DNA of 64,000 nt, from NCBI RefSeq assembly GCF_000369625.1, contig NZ_KB850113.1:324504-388503 (forward strand), in the 5' to 3' direction. Below the pieces are notes generated by a model. It saw only the letters and a list, made by a program, of their open reading frames with translations, was not told the DNA's origin and ran no database searches. Shown here piece by piece: positions 39,251 to 49,534 of this stretch. The DNA comes from Acinetobacter variabilis (GTDB lineage: Bacteria; Pseudomonadota; Gammaproteobacteria; Pseudomonadales; Moraxellaceae). The position numbers and the translations under genes are program-made. Positions within the stretch are counted from its first letter, which is position 1, and every line of letters starts with the position of its first letter.

Positions 39251-40435
39251 TTATCTAACGCGCTGTAATGTTACAGAACCTTCACCTTGTGGGTGCAAGA
39301 TCAGAGTTTCTGCCGATACATTGATGTTTGCAATGGTCTTGCTGCCATCGGAACTGTCTTGTAATCCGCCACATTCATTGGTATCGAATAAAACTTCAGT
39401 GGTTGTGAGTGTATTACCTGAAAGAGTAAATTTGCCATATTCAATTCCAGGCCAGCCACAATCATCTCCGCCTTCAGTGTCCAGGAAGAAATAATAGTTT
39501 GTGTCAAAGAAGGCAAATAAATGGGTGTCACTAAATCTCCAAGCACCTACCAGACCATTAGCAGACTGTTTGACGCGGCTTAACCGGTATTCAGTATTGA
39601 TCCCCGGTTCTGTCAGAATTAAGGTCGTTCCATCATAGTTTAAGGTGTAAGGTTTGCCTTTTGCAGGATCTGAGAGTCCCCATTCACCATTACTGTCTTG
39701 AATAATGCGCGGTGAAATCACGCTGGTAGTTGCGTTCCAGTTTAACTCTCCAGTTTCAATGCCAGGTGTTCCATCACCGTCAGCAGCTTCTGCTTGACCT
39801 AAGGCATAACGGCCATCTTCTAAAATATGGATCAGTACAGCGCTGTTTGGATTGCGGCCAATTTCCCAAGTACCGGCAATATCTTTATAGAAAGTTGACT
39901 GGAAGTTTTCTGCAGCTTTTTCAGGTGTAATCAATTTTTCTGTGGTAACTACGCCTGTTGATACCACATCTGTAGCAAATGCTGTAGGGGCCTTAGAAAA
40001 ATCTAAACTTTGATTAAGAAGGGCATTAGCAGCTTCAGTACTGATGCTAATCCCATTGTCATGATTACTGTCTGTATCTAAAGACTGTAAAAACACCATC
40101 AGATTGGTACGTGCAATTTCAGTTTGTGCTAAATCTAAAGGCGTAACACGTTCTTTAGCTTCAATTTCTTGACCTAGTTGTACGTCACCAATCAGGAATT
40201 TAACCTTTTCTCCGTCATTAAATTTAAATTCACCTTTTTCATTAGTAACCCCTTCAGCACCACTACTGGTGATATATGTTACCCCTGAGATAATTCCATC
40301 TGTCAGTACACCAGTTTCGGTCCCGACCGGAGCTGTAGGTGGAACAGGTGATGAACCCTCTGTACGATCATTATCTGAACCGCCACATGCTGTAAGTAAC
40401 CCCGCTAAGGAAAGACAAATTAAAGTCTTTTTCAT
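39251..40435 (-). CDS. Hypothetical lipoprotein
   Basis: The 394-residue product begins MKKTLICLSLAGLLTACGGS, a lipoprotein signal with lipobox LTAC. The mature part opens with a flexible PVPPTAP linker and a domain with SGVTYITSSGAEG and NEKGEFKFNDGEKVKF, a carboxypeptidase-regulatory-like pattern; two beta-rich parts follow (about 200-290 and 310-394). It looks like an outer-membrane surface lipoprotein found mainly in the genus. The function is unknown. The ATG at 40435 has AGGAAG before it; the longer frame to 40495 lacks a site. Confidence 0.8.
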   Translation of the reverse strand: MKKTLICLSLAGLLTACGGSDNDRTEGSSPVPPTAPVGTETGVLTDGIISGVTYITSSGAEGVTNEKGEFKFNDGEKVKFLIGDVQLGQEIEAKERVTPLDLAQTEIARTNLMVFLQSLDTDSNHDNGISISTEAANALLNQSLDFSKAPTAFATDVVSTGVVTTEKLITPEKAAENFQSTFYKDIAGTWEIGRNPNSAVLIHILEDGRYALGQAEAADGDGTPGIETGELNWNATTSVISPRIIQDSNGEWGLSDPAKGKPYTLNYDGTTLILTEPGINTEYRLSRVKQSANGLVGAWRFSDTHLFAFFDTNYYFFLDTEGGDDCGWPGIEYGKFTLSGNTLTTTEVLFDTNECGGLQDSSDGSKTIANINVSAETLILHPQGEGSVTLQRVR

Positions 40436-40744
40436 GAAAATCTTCCTAAAATTTATTATGTCAGCGAAGTATAGAAAGAAAGCTAAAATCAACATATTCT
40501 AAAATTAGGATGGAAAAATATATAAATCAGTAAAATAAATTGAACTCACTATTTGCTTAAAAGAGTGAGCTTGCTATAGGAAGTGAAAAAAGGAAGATTC
40601 AAATAACAATAAATTGAAAACTCTTCCTAAAATTTAAAAATACAAATATATATTAATTGGTGATTTATTGATCAGTATGCACTATCTATATTCTGCTGCA
40701 TTGTTAGACTGTGGCGAAATTTTGACAATGATTGTGATGTAGCT
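40436..40744. other. Spacer between the lipoprotein gene and the acyltransferase gene
   Basis: About 309 bases without a gene. A 15-base direct repeat TCTTCCTAAAATTTA occurs at 40441-40455 (over the lipoprotein ribosome-binding site on the minus strand) and again at 40622-40636. No promoter is assigned. Confidence 0.5.
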
Positions 40745-41323
40745 GTGTTTGAAAATTTAGCTGAGAAAACTTTAAATTTAATGGGTTGGAAAACCGATGA
40801 CCAATGGCCCGAAGACCTTGATCAATGTGTGATGATTGCAGCGCCACATACCAGTAACTGGGATGCACTATATGCACGTTTGGCCTTGAAGGCTTTAAAA
40901 GTGAATGTGCGTCTGACCATTAAAGACAGCTATATGAAATTTCCATTTGGGCCCTTTGTACGTGCAATGGGTGGAATTGGTATTGACCGTCGTCCCAAAC
41001 AACCGGGTGAGCCACGTCCAAGCATGGTTCAGGTCATGACAGATCTATTTAAACAGCATCCTAAACTAGTGATGCTGGTTACACCGGAAGGCACACGTGC
41101 CCGTCAGGAACAATGGAAAACCGGTTTTTATCATGTGGCGATCAATGCGGGTGTGCCAATTGCGCTGGCTTATATGGATTATGCAAAAAAAGAAGCGGGC
41201 GTAGGTAAAATCATTTATCCAACAGGAAATTATGAACAGGATATGGCTGAGATCATGGCGTTCTATGCCAATATTGAACCTAAATTTCCTGAAAAATTCA
41301 GTATTGATCAACGCTATTTTTAA
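40745..41323 (+). CDS. PlsC-family acyltransferase
   Basis: The 192-residue protein has the acyltransferase motifs of the PlsC group: APHTSNWD for the catalytic HX4D, GGIGIDRR, VTPEGTRAR (the EGTR block) and PIALAYMDY. It should transfer an acyl chain to a lysophospholipid or related glycerolipid. The start is a GTG with a weak ribosome-binding site. It is shorter than PlsC of E. coli (245) and lacks an N-terminal membrane helix. A terminator hairpin lies between it and the convergent lipoprotein gene. Confidence 0.8.
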   Translation: MFENLAEKTLNLMGWKTDDQWPEDLDQCVMIAAPHTSNWDALYARLALKALKVNVRLTIKDSYMKFPFGPFVRAMGGIGIDRRPKQPGEPRPSMVQVMTDLFKQHPKLVMLVTPEGTRARQEQWKTGFYHVAINAGVPIALAYMDYAKKEAGVGKIIYPTGNYEQDMAEIMAFYANIEPKFPEKFSIDQRYF

Positions 41324-41336
41324 TTTCAGGAAAAAT

Positions 41337-41363
41337 AAAAGCAGAGGGATGGACTCTGCTTTT
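41337..41363. terminator. Terminator hairpin between convergent genes
   Basis: AAAAGCAGAG / CTCTGCTTTT around a GGATGGA loop, between the acyltransferase gene and the minus-strand lipoprotein gene. Confidence 0.82.
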
Positions 41364-41387
41364 CTGTACGATATATAAATACCGAAT

Positions 41388-41711
41388 TTAATTTTGATTC
41401 TCTTCAGATAAAATTCCCCCCAGATTCTGGCAGGCATCTTTATAAAGATTGTATTGCTGTTCTACCACTTCATATAAAGGCAGGTCAAAAGGCTCTTCAC
41501 CTTGATGATATTGCTCAATATAAGACTCGACCTTGGTTTTGCTGCTGTACAGCATGTGTTGATAATAATCCGTCATACTACTGTGTGGCATTTGCGCTGT
41601 ATCAATCTTGGCACAATTGAAGTTTTGCAGAAGCTGTTCTGACTTTTTAAGATCATTGGACATACAACCTGCCAGTAATATGCTACTGAGCAATGCCGTT
41701 AGGAGTTTCAT
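41388..41711 (-). CDS. Small lipoprotein of unknown function
   Basis: The 107-residue protein opens with MKLLTALLSSILLAGCMS, a clear lipoprotein signal with lipobox LAGC. The mature part contains two further cysteines (NFNCAKID and KDACQNLGG) that could form a disulfide, and is otherwise helical. I do not recognise a family, and it is convergent with the acyltransferase gene. It is probably an envelope protein. No neighbour suggests a job. Confidence 0.75.
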   Translation of the reverse strand: MKLLTALLSSILLAGCMSNDLKKSEQLLQNFNCAKIDTAQMPHSSMTDYYQHMLYSSKTKVESYIEQYHQGEEPFDLPLYEVVEQQYNLYKDACQNLGGILSEENQN

Positions 41712-41842
41712 AGAAAAAGATGAACTTTGATGGGGAGCGCACTATTGTAGAAGTAAATGCGCTATGCAAAAGTAGTTTTATTCAACAACTGGTCAAAAAA
41801 TAGAAGAATAAAATTTAGAATCTCATTCTTCCTTGGCGATCT

Positions 41843-42604
41843 TTAACCTTTAACCAGTCCGCCATCGACAATCAGGTTTTGACCTGTCACTGCACGTGAA
41901 TAAGGTGACAGGAACATCAGAATAGCAGACCCAAATTCCTCAGGTGTAATCACGCGGCGCAGAGGAGTGGACTGAGCAATCAGGTCAAAGACAAAGTCAG
42001 GTGTTGCTTTACTTGCATCCGTGGTTTGCAGTAATCCGCCTGAAAGCATGTTCACGTTAATCCCATACTGACCAAGATCTTGCGCAGTAGTTCGGGTAAA
42101 GGCCAATAGCGCCGCTTTCGCAGTCGTATAATCATGATAAGGAACGACAGGGTTTTGAACCAGGTTAGTCCCAATATTCACGATACGACCAAAATGTGCC
42201 TGTTTCATATCTTCTAATGCAGCTTGTGTTGTATTTAAACAGGCCTGAACTGCTCCACTAAGCTGACGGGACATACTTTCCCAGGTCAGATCTTCAACTT
42301 TAGGTCGCTCATCACCATTAAACTCAAACTGTACCAGCGCATTATTAATAACGGAATGGACGGCTTCTCCGAAATGGGCCTTGCTGGCAGCAAATAAAGC
42401 TTTTACCTGGTCAGCTTGTGTTACATCTGCCTGATAGGCAAAGACCTGATCAGGATACTGATTTTGCAAATCTTCAGCCTGGGTTTTGCTGCTATGGTAA
42501 TTTACTACCACACGTGCACCTTCCTGAATCAGGAGCTGGGTAATGGCTAGTCCCAATCCACGGGCACCACCAGTCACAAGTACAATTTGATCACGAATTT
42601 GCAT
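41843..42604 (-). CDS. Short-chain dehydrogenase/reductase
   Basis: The 253-residue protein has the NAD(P)-binding TGGARGLGLAI, an NNA motif (VINNALVQ), a catalytic Tyr-Lys pair in YHDYTTAKAALLAF, and the C-terminal GQNLIVDGGLVKG. It resembles FabG-type 3-oxoacyl reductases, but the substrate is not known. The usual catalytic Ser position is replaced here by the GTNLVQ stretch, so activity should be checked. It is a single gene upstream of the TauE-type gene on the same strand, 84 bases apart. Confidence 0.82.
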   Translation of the reverse strand: MQIRDQIVLVTGGARGLGLAITQLLIQEGARVVVNYHSSKTQAEDLQNQYPDQVFAYQADVTQADQVKALFAASKAHFGEAVHSVINNALVQFEFNGDERPKVEDLTWESMSRQLSGAVQACLNTTQAALEDMKQAHFGRIVNIGTNLVQNPVVPYHDYTTAKAALLAFTRTTAQDLGQYGINVNMLSGGLLQTTDASKATPDFVFDLIAQSTPLRRVITPEEFGSAILMFLSPYSRAVTGQNLIVDGGLVKG

Positions 42605-42688
42605 TGCTTATATCCGCCTGAGAATCATTCGGGCTAACATAACAGCAATAGGGCTGAAAGCAAAGTGATGTAAGGTTTTAGAGCTGCT

Positions 42689-43477
42689 CTATCGCGCAAA
42701 TGAGTCAATACCTTCCTTAATCAGGAGAAAGCAGCCCGAGCTGAAGAGTAAGCCTAAGACAATCTGTTTAAAACGTAATTCTGATATTCGATGAAACAGA
42801 CGTGCGCCTAAAATAGCGGGAATACTTACAGCTAGAATGAGTACCACCATATAGGGAAGGTGAGTCTGATTTAAGCTGCCTTGCAGTAAATAGGCGGCTA
42901 AGGTAAACACCTGTATGGCAAAATTAAAATGACGCAATATGTAGCGCTGCTGTTCTTTCGGTAGCTGTTTCAGCATTAACCAGGCAGATGGTACAGAACC
43001 ACAGAATCCCCCTAAACCTCCTAAAATGCCACCAACCAAACCAATCCCTGCATCCGCAGTTTTGCCTGAATGTTGAATCAATTTAATCTGTGGATTCAGC
43101 AGCATTAGTGGACACCAGATCACGAGAAATATACCAAGAAAAATACGAAAAGTGCCCGCTTCAACGATATTCAGTAACCAGGTACCGAGTGGGACACCGA
43201 TCAGACCTGCAATTAAATAAGGTAGATATAAGGCTCGGTGCAGATGAGGAAGTTTAGGCTCATTAGATAATGAAATGAGGTGACTCCACATCGAGGCAAA
43301 AACCACTAAAGGCGCAGCAAGTAGAGGACTCAATCCCCATACCCAGAATGACATGGCAATTAATGCAAAAGCAAAACCGGTAAGTCCCTGTACAAATCCT
43401 GCGATAATTGCACCAAGAATAAAGAGTAGCCAGGTCGTCATAAAAATCAGGGTATTGGAAAAGTTTGTAGTATTCAA
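42689..43477 (-). CDS. Sulfite exporter TauE/SafE family protein
   Basis: The 262-residue protein has about 8 hydrophobic segments and the paired TauE-type repeats: GFVQGLTGFAFALIAMSFWVWG early and GGILGGLGGFCGSVPSAW in the middle. Family members are thought to move sulfite, sulfoacetate or organosulfur compounds across the inner membrane. No sulfur gene lies next to it here, although cysDN is in the window. An ATG at 43441 is an alternative start that would remove 12 residues; neither has a strong ribosome-binding site. Confidence 0.8.
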   Translation of the reverse strand: MNTTNFSNTLIFMTTWLLFILGAIIAGFVQGLTGFAFALIAMSFWVWGLSPLLAAPLVVFASMWSHLISLSNEPKLPHLHRALYLPYLIAGLIGVPLGTWLLNIVEAGTFRIFLGIFLVIWCPLMLLNPQIKLIQHSGKTADAGIGLVGGILGGLGGFCGSVPSAWLMLKQLPKEQQRYILRHFNFAIQVFTLAAYLLQGSLNQTHLPYMVVLILAVSIPAILGARLFHRISELRFKQIVLGLLFSSGCFLLIKEGIDSFAR

Positions 43478-43679
43478 AATATGGTCAGAAAAACCAAGCA
43501 GATCCTTAGCTGTATTTATGCGAATCTAAGTGTAAATATGCATAAATGATTTTTATTAAATCCGAGACAAATCCTTTAATTAAGTATGGAAAATGAACAA
43601 AATCATACAAGAGTGCAACAATGGCTCCGCGTACTCTTCATGAAATCACTTGATACTAATTGAGGGCGGCATAGAGGTA

Positions 43680-43892
43680 ATGAACATGAAAAAAATGATA
43701 TTACTGTCATCTGTATTGGCAGTAGCGCTAACAGGCTGTGTGGTTGATCCTTGGGATGAAGGTTATCGCGGTCATCATGATCGTAATGGACATTATGATC
43801 GGGATCGTGGTGATAAGGACTGGAAAAAACATAGAGATCATCGTGACTGGAAACGTGATAGAGGCGATAGGGACTGGCGTCGTAATCGTTAA
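43680..43892 (+). CDS. Small highly charged lipoprotein
   Basis: The 70-residue product has a lipoprotein signal (MNMKKMILLSSVLAVALTGC; lipobox LTGC). The mature part is made almost wholly of Asp, Arg, His, Lys, Gly and Trp in short units such as HRDHRDWKRD and DRGDRDW, so it is very basic and acidic at once, and low in complexity. It resembles the charged small lipoproteins seen in other Acinetobacter genomes. A metal or water-binding envelope role is possible but not shown. AGAGG precedes the ATG. Confidence 0.72.
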   Translation: MNMKKMILLSSVLAVALTGCVVDPWDEGYRGHHDRNGHYDRDRGDKDWKKHRDHRDWKRDRGDRDWRRNR

Positions 43893-43910
43893 CCGTTATC
43901 TTCTATTTAT

Positions 43911-43945
43911 AAAAAAGGATTCCTTAAAGGAAGGAATCCTTTTTT
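43911..43945. terminator. Bidirectional terminator
   Basis: A 15-base perfect inverted repeat, AAAAAAGGATTCCTT / AAGGAATCCTTTTTT with a 5-base loop, between the small lipoprotein gene and the convergent rsmD. Confidence 0.9.
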
Positions 43946-43971
43946 ATTTAAGTATTTAATATAAGTAAGTC

Positions 43972-44529
43972 TTAAGCTGCTTTTTTCTGATACAGCCCTG
44001 CGCGTACTGTGCCGGCTTTGGTATTTTTGATTAAATGCCATGAACTTGGCAGCTTCAATGTACTCAGTTCACGATCGGCTTCTACATAGATAAAACCATC
44101 TTCTTTAATCAGTGGATCAGTCTGAGTAGCCAGAGTTTCCCATAAATCCAGACTATAAGGTGGGTCTAGAAAGACCAGATCAAACTGCTGTTTCAGGCTG
44201 GTTAAGGCTTGTTGTGCTGTCGAAATTTTAAGTTGCGCACGTGCTTTGGTGACTTTGAGTAATTCCAGATTTTGGGTGAGGAATTGTGCCTGAGTACGAT
44301 CCGGCTCAATCATCACCACTGAAGCTGCACCACGTGATAATGCTTCAAAGGATAAAGCGCCTGAACCGGTACACAGATCCAAGACACAGGCATTCTGGAC
44401 ATCCCACATCAGCCAGTTAAACAAAGTTTCACGCACACGGTCAGGTGTAGGACGTAATCCTTCAATACTGGCAAAAGCCAATTGACGGCGTTTCCAGTCA
44501 CCACCAATAATTCTAAGTTGATTTTTCAT
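43972..44529 (-). CDS. rsmD: 16S rRNA (guanine966-N2)-methyltransferase
   Basis: This enzyme methylates G966 of 16S rRNA in the 30S subunit. The 185-residue protein has the N-terminal RIIGGDWKRRQL, RPTPDRVRETLFNWL (about 26-40), the SAM motif VLDLCTGSGALSFEA and the catalytic DPPY in FLDPPYSL. These fit E. coli RsmD well. It follows mrdA on the same strand with a 3-base gap, so the two share a transcript, and ends at a strong terminator. Confidence 0.95.
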   Translation of the reverse strand: MKNQLRIIGGDWKRRQLAFASIEGLRPTPDRVRETLFNWLMWDVQNACVLDLCTGSGALSFEALSRGAASVVMIEPDRTQAQFLTQNLELLKVTKARAQLKISTAQQALTSLKQQFDLVFLDPPYSLDLWETLATQTDPLIKEDGFIYVEADRELSTLKLPSSWHLIKNTKAGTVRAGLYQKKAA

Positions 44530-44532
44530 GAA

Positions 44533-46575
44533 TTATTCCTGATCGTCATTGGCTGCAGGAGCAGAGCGAGAAGTTGCAGGTTGCGGATTGTTTGGCTGTG
44601 CGTGGGTCGCCTGACTGCCTTCTTGGGTTGGGCTCGCATTCGGATTTGCACTTAACAGATTCGGTCCACTTGGCAATTCACCCGGTTTAATACCTGCTGT
44701 CATGAGACCGCCACTAATTTGATGGCCGGCAGGGTGAATTGGATTTTTATCGCGAGACAGTAACCAGTAATCAAATAACGGTTTAGCCAGTTGTGCAGCA
44801 GAACCACCATGTCGACCATTTTCCCAGACAACGACTACTGCAATTTCAGGGGCTTCAGCAGGTGCAAAACCCACAAATAGACCATGATCCAGTTGGCGTT
44901 CAGTCAGTAGGGCTTCATTATAGCGCTTACCTTGCGCAATACTTTTCACCTGTGCTGTACCGGTTTTACCTGCGATTTGATACATTGGTGTGCGGATTCC
45001 GCGACCTGTACCTGACTGAACCACATCAATCATCGCATCACGCATTTTAATCCAGTCGTCTGGTTGACCGTTAAAGTCGATTTTACCATTAGGGGCATTA
45101 TGTACTGTAAAAGGTTTGGCGCCCTTACTTTCACGCAGTACGTGAGGCGTAACATGTGAGCCTTGATTCGCTGTAATAGCAGTTGCCATAGCAAGCTGTA
45201 ATGGTGTTGCGGTAAATGCACCTTGGCCAATACTCACCGAAATGGTTTCACCACGTGACCATTTGGATTTACGGGTACGCATTTTCCATTCAGGACTTGG
45301 ATAAAGTCCTGAGCTTTCACTTGGTAAATCTACACCGGTTTTTTCGCCAAAGCCGAACTGGCGCATCCAGCTATTCATTTTTTCAATGCCCATCCGATAG
45401 GACATGACATAGAAATAGGTGTCGCAGGACACCACTTGCGCCTTATGCAGGTTCACAGCACCATGACCAGTTTTCTTATGGTCACGGAAGCGGTGGCTAT
45501 CGCCCGGTAAGGTAAAATAGCCCGGGTCAGAAATCGCTGTACTCCAGTCGACCAGTCCATAATGCAGACCGCCCATACCAAACATCGGTTTGATCGTTGA
45601 ACCTGGAGGATACGCCCCTTGAACAGCACGGTTATAAAGTGGCTGATCCAGACTGTCACGAAGGCCTGAATAATCTTTGCTACTAATCCCGGTGACAAAT
45701 AAATTAGGGTTAAAACTTGGACTGGAAACCAGCGCCAGAATTTCACCTGTACGTGGGTCAATCGCGACAATAGCACCACGACGACCGGCCAGTTGTTCAG
45801 TGGCAATGGTTTGTAGACCATAATCTAGTGATAAATAAAGATCATTACCTCGTACCGGTTCTTTACGGCCTAAATGACGCAGGACATTACCGAAAGCATC
45901 AGCTTCGACTGACTCATTCCCTGGCACACCATGTAAGAGATCTTCATAGTATTTTTCTACCCCGATTTTCCCAATCAGGTTAGACCCGGCATAGAGATCC
46001 TTATCAATTTCTTTAAGTTCTTTGTCATTAATACGGCCGACATAACCAATCACATGCGCAAAGAGTTCACCATGCGGATAGTAACGGGTCATCTGGGTTT
46101 CAATATTGACGCCCGGAAATAGATATTTCACCTCACTAAAACGGGCAATATCATTTTCATTCAGATTCAGCTTGATCGATACCCGCTCAGTTTTACGCGC
46201 CGTCTTGACTCGTGCCTGAAAACGTTCAATATCTTCTTCAGTCAATTCCAGAATCGGTGTAAGACGTTTCAGCGTATCATCAATATCTTGCACATCGGCG
46301 CGACTTAAGGTAGCTGTGAAAACAGGATAATTATCGGCAAGTAAAATACCGTTACGATCGTAAATATAGCCGCGTGCTGGCGCTAAGGGCTGCAGGCGAA
46401 TACGATTCTGGTCAGAAGCCGTAGAAAATGTTTCAAAATTAAAAATTTGCAAATAGGCGTAGCGGCTGACCAGCAGCAGCATAAAGAAAATCACAATACC
46501 GACAGAGATCCAGACCCGACTGCTATAGATGCGCTTTTCTTGTTGTGCATTTTTTAAAGGAAAGTGCTGCTTCAT
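44533..46575 (-). CDS. mrdA: Penicillin-binding protein 2 (elongasome transpeptidase)
   Basis: This class B penicillin-binding protein cross-links peptidoglycan during rod-cell elongation. The 680-residue protein has a membrane helix (about 21-42), a dimerisation domain, and transpeptidase motifs PGSTIKP with the acyl-ester Ser326 and Lys329, Ser383-Cys-Asp385 for the second motif, and KTGT (537-540). The tail (about 610-680) is rich in Pro, Ser, Asn and Gln. The ATG at 46575 fits other PBP2s; the frame continues to 46701 without a good site. In E. coli mrdA follows rlmH; here it is followed by rsmD and rlmH lies near 55 kb. Confidence 0.94.
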   Translation of the reverse strand: MKQHFPLKNAQQEKRIYSSRVWISVGIVIFFMLLLVSRYAYLQIFNFETFSTASDQNRIRLQPLAPARGYIYDRNGILLADNYPVFTATLSRADVQDIDDTLKRLTPILELTEEDIERFQARVKTARKTERVSIKLNLNENDIARFSEVKYLFPGVNIETQMTRYYPHGELFAHVIGYVGRINDKELKEIDKDLYAGSNLIGKIGVEKYYEDLLHGVPGNESVEADAFGNVLRHLGRKEPVRGNDLYLSLDYGLQTIATEQLAGRRGAIVAIDPRTGEILALVSSPSFNPNLFVTGISSKDYSGLRDSLDQPLYNRAVQGAYPPGSTIKPMFGMGGLHYGLVDWSTAISDPGYFTLPGDSHRFRDHKKTGHGAVNLHKAQVVSCDTYFYVMSYRMGIEKMNSWMRQFGFGEKTGVDLPSESSGLYPSPEWKMRTRKSKWSRGETISVSIGQGAFTATPLQLAMATAITANQGSHVTPHVLRESKGAKPFTVHNAPNGKIDFNGQPDDWIKMRDAMIDVVQSGTGRGIRTPMYQIAGKTGTAQVKSIAQGKRYNEALLTERQLDHGLFVGFAPAEAPEIAVVVVWENGRHGGSAAQLAKPLFDYWLLSRDKNPIHPAGHQISGGLMTAGIKPGELPSGPNLLSANPNASPTQEGSQATHAQPNNPQPATSRSAPAANDDQE

Positions 46576-46809
46576 ATGCGATCGACTTAAGACCAGAGGG
46601 AAAGGAATCAAAGTGGAGTATTCTAGCGCAACTGTACGGGATTTGATAATGAAAAACTGGCTGTAGCAATTCCTATGTTTAAACTTTGACTTTGCAGACA
46701 TGAAAATTGTAAAGTGCTGTATACAAGAGTTTTAATAATTCTGATAAAGTCAAAATTAAATAAAAATAGGACTCTACCAAAAACTATAATTAAGGAAGAT
46801 GGTGAAGGA

Positions 46810-47328
46810 ATGAACAAAGTTTACCCTTTGTTGGCATTTGCATTCTTTGCAAATGGGGGATATGCACATGATCAAGTGAATAATACGACAAACAGAACTG
46901 AGGATCGTGAGCCTAAAGAATTTAATGTTGGGGTCGGTTTTACCCAGAAACTTATCCATCTAAACACTGAATGGGTGAATCCTTATGGGATTGCTTATGT
47001 GAAAGGTGGTGCTTTTCTCAACGATGATCGTACAGTTGGAGCACAAGTTGGCTTTCGTTATCCTGCACACCTCACCGGCAAGGACAAAAATGGGTATTAT
47101 GTAGGGGTTTATGCCGGTCATATCGATAGCAAACAGGTTGATGGCAAATACGAAAGCCGTTTAGGTGGGGGCATTGATCTGGCGTATGTTTTGCTCAGTT
47201 CAGAACGGATCAGCAGTTTTAGTATCGGTATTGGGGCGGGGGAGAAATTACAGGACAGTAATGGTCGCGTTGTAGCCGAAACTGAACCCAGACTACAATT
47301 CTCCTATACTTTAAGTATCGGTTTATAG
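46810..47328 (+). CDS. Putative secreted outer-membrane beta-barrel protein
   Basis: The 172-residue product starts after GGTGAAGGA. It has a signal peptide (MNKVYPLLAFAFFANGGYAH, cleavage after about residue 19) and a run of alternating strands such as FNVGVGF, YVKGGAF and YYVGVYAG, ending in hydrophobic FSYTLSIGL. This pattern fits a small beta-barrel, perhaps eight strands. I do not recognise its family. It is divergent from mrdA and upstream of the DUF445 gene. Confidence 0.72.
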   Translation: MNKVYPLLAFAFFANGGYAHDQVNNTTNRTEDREPKEFNVGVGFTQKLIHLNTEWVNPYGIAYVKGGAFLNDDRTVGAQVGFRYPAHLTGKDKNGYYVGVYAGHIDSKQVDGKYESRLGGGIDLAYVLLSSERISSFSIGIGAGEKLQDSNGRVVAETEPRLQFSYTLSIGL

Positions 47329-47393
47329 ACAAAATATTCAACTTTATTAATACCTGTATTCTGTGAACAAAAAATTAAATATGGAATTTATGC

Positions 47394-48710
47394 ATGCTTG
47401 AGTACGTCAATGAATTGTGGCAAGCCTTCTTGAATCGCCCAGATTTTTGGGCAGTGCTCAGCATTATCCCGGTGACCGCATTCGTAACATGGGCTCACGT
47501 GTGGATGGCGCTAAAAATGGTGTTTTATCCAATTAATTTTTGGGGTTTTCATGTCGGGCCTGTTCCTGTTGGCTGGCAAGGTATTGTGCCGCGTAAAGCT
47601 GGAAGAATCTCAGGAATTATCACGGATAATACCTTATCTAAATTGGGCTCCATCCAAGAGTTCTTGCAGGCAATGGATCCGGATGATATGGCACGTATTA
47701 TCGGGGAACAGGTCGGTTTTGAACTCGAACATCTGATTGATGAAGTCATGATGGACCGTAATGCGGTGCTATGGGAAAACTTGCCTTATTCAATCAAGCG
47801 CCGTATTTATGCCCAAGCCCATAAACAGCTGCCACAGGTATTAAAAGAATTAGTGACTGAACTGACCATGAACGTCGAGTCACTGGTCGATATGCGCGAC
47901 ATGGTGGTCAGTCAAATGGAAGGCGATCGCCGTTTAATGGTGAGCATGTTCCTGAAAGTGGGGCAGAAAGAAATCAACTTTATCTGGCATATCAGTGCCC
48001 TGATCGGGATGTTCTTTGGCCTGTTTCAGATGGTGGTTTGGTTTGTGGTGCCATGGCACTGGACCGTACCGTTCTGGGCGGCTATCTGGGGCTTTCTGAC
48101 CAACTGGATTGCGATCTGGATGGTGTTTAATCCGGTAGAACCGCATTATATTAAATACCCGCAATTCTTTAAGCGTACGGCTGATCATAGATTCCCTTGG
48201 ATCAAACCGGTGATTCCAAGAATTGGCACCTATAACATACAAGGCGCATTTATGAAACGTCAGGAGGAAGTCTCTGACGTATTTGCAAGTGTGGTCACAG
48301 AAGATCTGATTACGCTAAAATCGATCATGACAGAAATGATGTATGGTGGTAAAAAAGATAAAACCCGCCGTATTGTCAAACGTCATATTAACGAAATTAT
48401 GGAAACACCGCTGGTTCGGACCTCTTTACAGCTGTCTTTAGGGCCAAAAGAGTATGCAAAACTCAAGACAGACTTGATCGATCGCTCGATTGAAATTACG
48501 ATGGTGCCTGTAAGCGACCCTGCGTTTAATGCGAGCCGTGCACAGAAGATCTACCAAATGTTTAGAGACCGCATACGTGATTTGACGCCTAACGAGTTTC
48601 AGAATCTATTACGTCCTGCCTTTCAGGAAGATGAATGGATCTTGATTGTCCTAGGGGGGGTTACCGGTTTTGTTGCGGGTTTAATCCATTTGTTTGTGGC
48701 TTTCTTATAA
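47394..48710 (+). CDS. DUF445 family membrane protein
   Basis: The 438-residue protein has an N-terminal membrane helix (about 20-42), two central helices (about 200-245), a C-terminal helix (about 415-437) and long soluble helical parts between them. The NFWGFHVGPVPVGWQGIVPRK and WGFLTNWIAIWMVFNPVEP segments are the ones by which I recognise DUF445. Its function is not established. GGAA precedes the ATG. It lies 83 bases upstream of adk but has no obvious tie to it. Confidence 0.85.
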   Translation: MLEYVNELWQAFLNRPDFWAVLSIIPVTAFVTWAHVWMALKMVFYPINFWGFHVGPVPVGWQGIVPRKAGRISGIITDNTLSKLGSIQEFLQAMDPDDMARIIGEQVGFELEHLIDEVMMDRNAVLWENLPYSIKRRIYAQAHKQLPQVLKELVTELTMNVESLVDMRDMVVSQMEGDRRLMVSMFLKVGQKEINFIWHISALIGMFFGLFQMVVWFVVPWHWTVPFWAAIWGFLTNWIAIWMVFNPVEPHYIKYPQFFKRTADHRFPWIKPVIPRIGTYNIQGAFMKRQEEVSDVFASVVTEDLITLKSIMTEMMYGGKKDKTRRIVKRHINEIMETPLVRTSLQLSLGPKEYAKLKTDLIDRSIEITMVPVSDPAFNASRAQKIYQMFRDRIRDLTPNEFQNLLRPAFQEDEWILIVLGGVTGFVAGLIHLFVAFL

Positions 48711-48780
48711 TTAGATGCCAAAGAGCAGCACACGTTTTGGTCGTGTGAAGCTGGGTATCTTATACATAGTTAAAAAATGA

Positions 48781-49452
<672 letters not shown>

Positions 49453-49477
49453 TCGGTTTCCGATCATTTTGACTTTC

Positions 49478-49509
49478 AAAGAGCCCTAAGTCATATTAGG
49501 GCTCTTTTT
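49478..49509 (+). terminator. Intrinsic terminator of adk
   Basis: AAAGAGCCCTAA / TTAGGGCTCTTTTT around GTCATA, 25 bases after the adk stop. Confidence 0.92.
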
Positions 49510-49534
49510 ATTGCGTTGTTCAAAAGGATCTGCT

